The notes beneath the pieces were generated by a model, which worked only from the letters and a program-made list of their open reading frames with translations, did not search any database and was not told where the DNA came from. A stretch of 64,000 bases of DNA. It comes from Rhea pennata (lineage: Eukaryota > Chordata > Aves > Rheiformes > Rheidae). Within the stretch, counting starts at the first letter, position 1. Every line of letters begins with the position of its first letter. Shown piece after piece: positions 59,946 to 64,000 of the stretch. Location: positions 94,905,265-94,969,264 of the forward strand of contig NC_084663.1 in NCBI RefSeq assembly GCF_028389875.1, given 5' to 3'. The position numbers and the translations under genes are program-made.

Positions 59946-60511
59946 CCTCTTTAGTGCTGGTTTCCAAATTAGGTCTGCAGGCAAACCTGTTGTCTTGCTT
60001 GTTGTTCAAAGTGTTTTGGTCTTTTTTTTTTTTTTTTTTTTCCTCTTATTTGTCTCCAGGTTGGTCCAGTGGATGCGCCTCTAGAGCTAATGAGGCCACC
60101 TCATAATAAACTGGCTCTTACTGGGAATAAATAAAACATGCTACCCTGTTTTACTCAGGGTCTTTCAGTCCTCAGTTCTGTGCCGCTGGCTGCAATAATT
60201 AGATTCTGTTTGGAAGATAGTCATCTTTTTCATTACAAATGTGAATTGTCACTTCAAAAAAAAAGGAACTTTCCTCTAGTTCAGAGGGGTTTCTTCGTAG
60301 TGTGAGCTGCCTTGTGTCATCGAGGCTCTGCTTCTTCCCAAGTCCAGTTTCCTCATCCGACTCTACCATCAAAGGTGTGATTTTGGGGGCAGAGCTTTTT
60401 GGCTGCCCCAGAAGAGTTGCTATCTTTTGTAGTTCAACTCGTGGTTACCCGATAACACTGCCTTTTTTACCTTGGGGCTGTAGGTGCTGTTGCAATGCTG
60501 TTGCAATACTT
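59946..60511. other. unassigned spacer, with a poly(T) tract
   Basis: Contains about 22 thymines at 60019-60040 and nothing else that I recognise. Confidence 0.5.
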
Positions 60512-61852
60512 AGAATCACAGAACCACAGAACCATTTAGGTTGGAAGGGACCTCTGGTGATCATCTAGTCCAACCTCCCTGCTCAGCAGGGTCACCTCGA
60601 GCATGTTAGACAGAGTTGCATCCAGGCGGGCTTTGAATATGCTCAGAGAAGGAGACTCCACAAGCTCTCTGGGCAGCCTGTGCCAGTGCTCTGTCACTCT
60701 CCCAGGGAAGAAATTCCCCCTCACGGTCAGGCGGAACTTCCTGTGCTCCAATTGCTGCCCATTGCTTCTTGTCCTGTCACATGGGACAACTGAGAAGAGT
60801 TTGTCCCGTCCCCTTGACACCCTCCCTTCAGGTACTTATACACATTGATAAGATCCCCCCCTCAGTCTTCTCTTCCACAGGCTGAAGAGGTCCAGCTCCC
60901 ACAGCTGTTCCTCAGAGGGCAGGTGCTCCAGCCCTCGGATCATCTTTGCAGCCCTCCGCTGGGCTCTCTCCAGTACCTCCATGTCTCTCTTGTCCTGGGG
61001 AGCCCAGAGCTGGACGCAGTACTCGAGATGAGGCCTCCCCAGGGCTGAGGAGAGGGGCAGGATCGCCTCCCTCGACCTGCTGGCAACACTCTTCCTAATG
61101 CACCCCAGCATACCATTGGCCTTCTTGGCCACAAGGGCACATTGCTGGCTCAGAGTCAATTTGTTGTCCACCAGCACTGCCAGGTCCTTCTCGGCAGAGC
61201 TGCTCTCCAGCAGGTCAGCCCCCAGCTTGGAGTGGTGCCTCCGATTATTTCTGCCTAGGTGCAGGACTCTGCACTTGCCCTTGTTGAACCTCAGCAGGTT
61301 CCTCTCCGCCCAGCTCTCCAGCCTGTCCAGCTCTTTCTGAATGGCAGCACAGCCCTCAGGTGTATCAGCTACTCCTCCCAGCTTGGTAGCATCAGCAAAC
61401 TTGCGGAGGAGGCACTCTGCCCCCTCATCCAGGTCATGAAGAGGTTGAACAGCATGGGAGCCAGTACTGAGCCCTGGCAGACTCCACTAGCCACAGGCCT
61501 CCAACCAAGCCCCGCACCACTGATGACAACCCTCCGAGCTCTCCATTCAGCCGGTTCTCAATGCACCTCACTGTCCACTCGTCTAACCCATGCTTCCTGA
61601 GCTTCTCTAGGAGGATGTTATGGGACACAGTGTCTAAAGCCTTGCTGAAGTCAAGGTACACAACATCCACTGCTCTCCCGCCATCGACCCGGGCAGTTGT
61701 TCCATCGTAGAAGGCCGTCAGATTGGTTAAGCAGCACTTGCCCTTGGTGAATCCCTGCTGGCTACTCCTCATCACCTCCTTTTCCTCCATATGCTTGGAG
61801 ATGACATCCAGAAGGAGCTGTTCCAGCACCTTTCCAGGCATGGAGGTAGCTC
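60512..61852 (-). mobile_element. CR1 LINE, 5'-truncated, carrying part of the reverse transcriptase
   Basis: On the - strand this 1.34-kb copy starts within the reverse-transcriptase domain (VVYLDFSKALDTVSHNILLE, near 61680-61620). It runs through the ORF2 C-terminus ([20 protein letters not shown], near 61050-60990) to the CR1 3' untranslated region and the tail at 60512. Frame changes and stops separate the pieces. It is longer than the NIT2 intron copy and in opposite orientation. Confidence 0.93.
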
Positions 61853-63101
61853 TCGGTAAAATGCTGCAGTCGGTTTTATCTGCATCAGGTGGCTATTTTC
61901 TTGGTGATGTACTTAATATAGAAACTTTTAAGAAATGCCCAGACGTGGGTGTCATCAATACAGAGGGATTGGCAAGGGAAACAGCAATCATAAGAAATGG
62001 AAGGCTGCCCCCAATGTAAGCAATCGGGCAGTGTGCCTTTATATGTTTCGAGTGCGGGGTAGCTTGTATGCACCTCCATTTACAGTTGGATCATTTGACT
62101 CAGGTGGACACACTGGCTGGCCAAACCAGTGGCTGAAAAGGGATGGTTAGGGCAGAGGATAAGGACAGGGCAGGTCTATGAGGAGGTGCCTCCCCAGACC
62201 GCTCTTGTAGCCTCTTGTGACTTGTGGCTCAGCTTGCACCTGAGCAGGCGCGGTATGCTTGTGTTTAACGGCCTTTTTGGGAGCTTGCTTTCATGGGTTT
62301 GTGCAATTGCCTTTGAACCCCTACACAGCTTCAGCATCCAAGACAGTTTGTTTAATCCTTGCACGGAAAACTACCTCCTTTAGCTTTCTTTTCTTTCTTT
62401 TTGCTTTCTTTTTCTTAAGTTTCATTTGAAGTCCTATTGTTCTTGCAGTCTTTCCCATGACTCTCACATTTTTATGCATTTTACCCTCCATCCCTTGACT
62501 CTGAGGTAGAAGAAATGTGGGAGCCGCTCCCTGTTCCCTGTGTGACACAAGGGACACATTGTTTGCAGTAACTGTGATTACCCCACTGGTAGCATTAGGC
62601 AGCAGAGGAGAGCGGCTGAACTGCTGGCTGCTAGGTACATCGTTTCTGTTGCGCAGGAGGAAGTGCTTTACTTAGTAGCAAACTTCCCGAAGTTTGCCCC
62701 GATTCTCTCTCCTTTATACTTCCTTCTGGTTAAATCCATCGCACAGTGGGAGAAAACAACTGCATGTTGGTTTTTTTCCCCCTCTCTATTTCTTCCTACA
62801 GTCTTGTGCCTCTTGACAAGCACGTGGACTTGAATTTGGTGTTCTTCCTCTAGGGACTTCTCACGGCAAGGCTCCGAAGTAGAGGCAGCCTTGCCAAGGT
62901 AATAAAACTGTGGAAGAGGAGAAGCAGCAGCAGAAGCTGGTAGGTAAGGTGCTGACCGCCAAACTTATCTTTCTTTACAAACTCTTATTTTGACAGTGTG
63001 CACGTTTTGTAGCAGTTGGAAGGGGTCTGCTGTTGATATCCACGTTCCCCTGTTCGTTTTTACCTATATCAAAGCTGGGCCGGGGAGGGGGGGCAGGTGT
63101 T
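61853..63101. other. region without a supported feature
   Basis: No exon, RNA gene or repeat was recognised. It separates the CR1 copy from the inverted duplicated arm. Confidence 0.5.
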
Positions 63102-64000
63102 GGTTTTTGCGAGATATGTAAAGGATGGCTCCCGTGTTTCAGAGACAAAAAGTTCTATAGGAGATTATAACACACCTAGGAAAACTCTATGGAAAATGTC
63201 AGTTCTGTTGGTGAGAAAGGTTAGACAGACGTTTCTTCTGTTCCTCATAGATCACATGAAAGCCACGTGAAACCCGGTGTGCTGGAGCCCGTGCCGGCAG
63301 CCGAACCACTCGGGAAGGGAAGCTAGAGAAAACCCTCCTGCCTCTGGCCACCTCCTTGCTCCTGGGCTTGGACGTCTCCTGCAGCCTCACGGCTTGCCGC
63401 TTTCCAAGGCCGTGGCGGAAGCCATCAGCAGATCTCCACCCTGACAAGCCCTGCAAAACCTCCTCTGGTGGCCTCCGCTTGCAGCACGAGGTTGCAGCAG
63501 ACACCTCCAGAAGCCCCTTCCCACCCAAGCTCCTCTCTCCCTCTCGCACCGCTTTGGCACGTTTCCCTCCAGCCCCGCCTGCCTTCACTGGCAGCGCCTG
63601 CACCACACTTAGTCTCCCGACGCCGACCTGACATGAAGAAACACGGGGGCAAACTCTTCCCAGGCTTTTATTTGGAGCAGAAAAGGGACAGGGGGCCACG
63701 ATGCAGCAGCCTTTCTGCAGCAGCCAGCAGAGAGTCTGTGTCCCTCTGCCTCCGTGCTCTGCGCCAGCCCCTGTCTTGCGGCACCTCTGGCACCTGCATC
63801 CTCCGCTGTCCCTCTCACTGCGCTGCGATGCAGCAGCAGCAGAAAGCTCTGCGCAGAGCACCGAGCGCTGCCCTGAGGCGCAAGGACCATCTCCTGGGAG
63901 GCGCAGTGTGCAGGAGGGTGGCGATGCCCGTGGGGGAAGGAGAGTCCTGGGCAAGGGTCTGGGCAGGCGCAGGGCAAGGCTGAGGGTCTGCATGTGGGGG
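63102..64000 (-). pseudogene. copy C of the poly-cysteine-tail gene family, 3' end only, running off the window
   Basis: The reverse complement matches copy B from about 38220 to 39130. The - strand frame kept from copies A and B is open from the window edge to a TGA near 63815 and ends in a basic stretch and FCCCCIAAQ. The AATAAA signal lies at 63667-63672 on the + strand as TTTATT. Exon 1 and the first part of exon 2 would lie beyond position 64000, so it cannot be said whether this copy is intact or broken; the type pseudogene is used only because it is partial here. Confidence 0.6.

Noticed and set aside
61434-61841. A host gene with a reverse-transcriptase-like domain
   Set aside because: The sequence is a CR1 LINE fragment, with the CR1 3' end following in the same orientation.

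Overview
This is a vertebrate nuclear window, most probably from a bird. Evidence: two CR1 LINE copies with the avian-type 3' end, small spliced genes with GT-AG introns, and the TBC1D23-NIT2 gene pair lying head to tail, a neighbourhood known from amniotes. Nothing is bacterial: there are no operons, and most long open frames are by-products of GC-rich or repetitive DNA.

Layout. (1) 1-13.8 kb, AT-rich: the 3' half of TBC1D23 on the + strand, nine coding exons for the rhodanese end, linker and C-terminal domain, including a 45-nt in-frame microexon. (2) 13.8-16.5 kb: intergenic. (3) 16.5-28.75 kb: the complete NIT2 gene on the + strand, with a CpG-island promoter and ten coding exons giving a 275-residue omega-amidase with its Glu-Lys-Cys triad intact. 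A CR1 copy sits in intron 2. (4) 28.75-39.4 kb, GC-rich: a segmental-duplication block. It holds two + strand copies of an unrecognised two-exon gene family (a broken one at 30.1-31.7 kb and an open one at 36.2-38.6 kb) and a stray broken copy of NIT2 exon 5 at 32.3-33.1 kb. (5) 39.4-46.2 kb: a provirus on the - strand with paired LTRs, a primer-binding site, a polypurine tract, gag, dUTPase-protease and pol, and a collapsed env. It has several disabling lesions. (6) 46.2-59.1 kb: about 13 kb of one variable minisatellite, starting at the outer base of the 5' LTR. Its - strand has almost no stop codons, so long meaningless open frames appear there in all three frames. (7) 59.1-64 kb: more duplicated material in inverted orientation, a CR1 reverse-transcriptase fragment on the - strand, and a third copy of the gene family running off the right edge.

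How the parts relate. TBC1D23 (endosome-to-Golgi tethering) and NIT2 (clearing of alpha-keto amides) are ordinary housekeeping genes with no functional link. The region to their right has been built by local duplication, inversion, retroviral insertion and satellite growth. The most interesting items are the satellite, its exact junction with the LTR, and the multicopy gene family ending in a run of cysteines. I found no convincing new molecular system; the best candidates are ranked in the findings. All homology statements come from reading and translating by eye; no database search was run.
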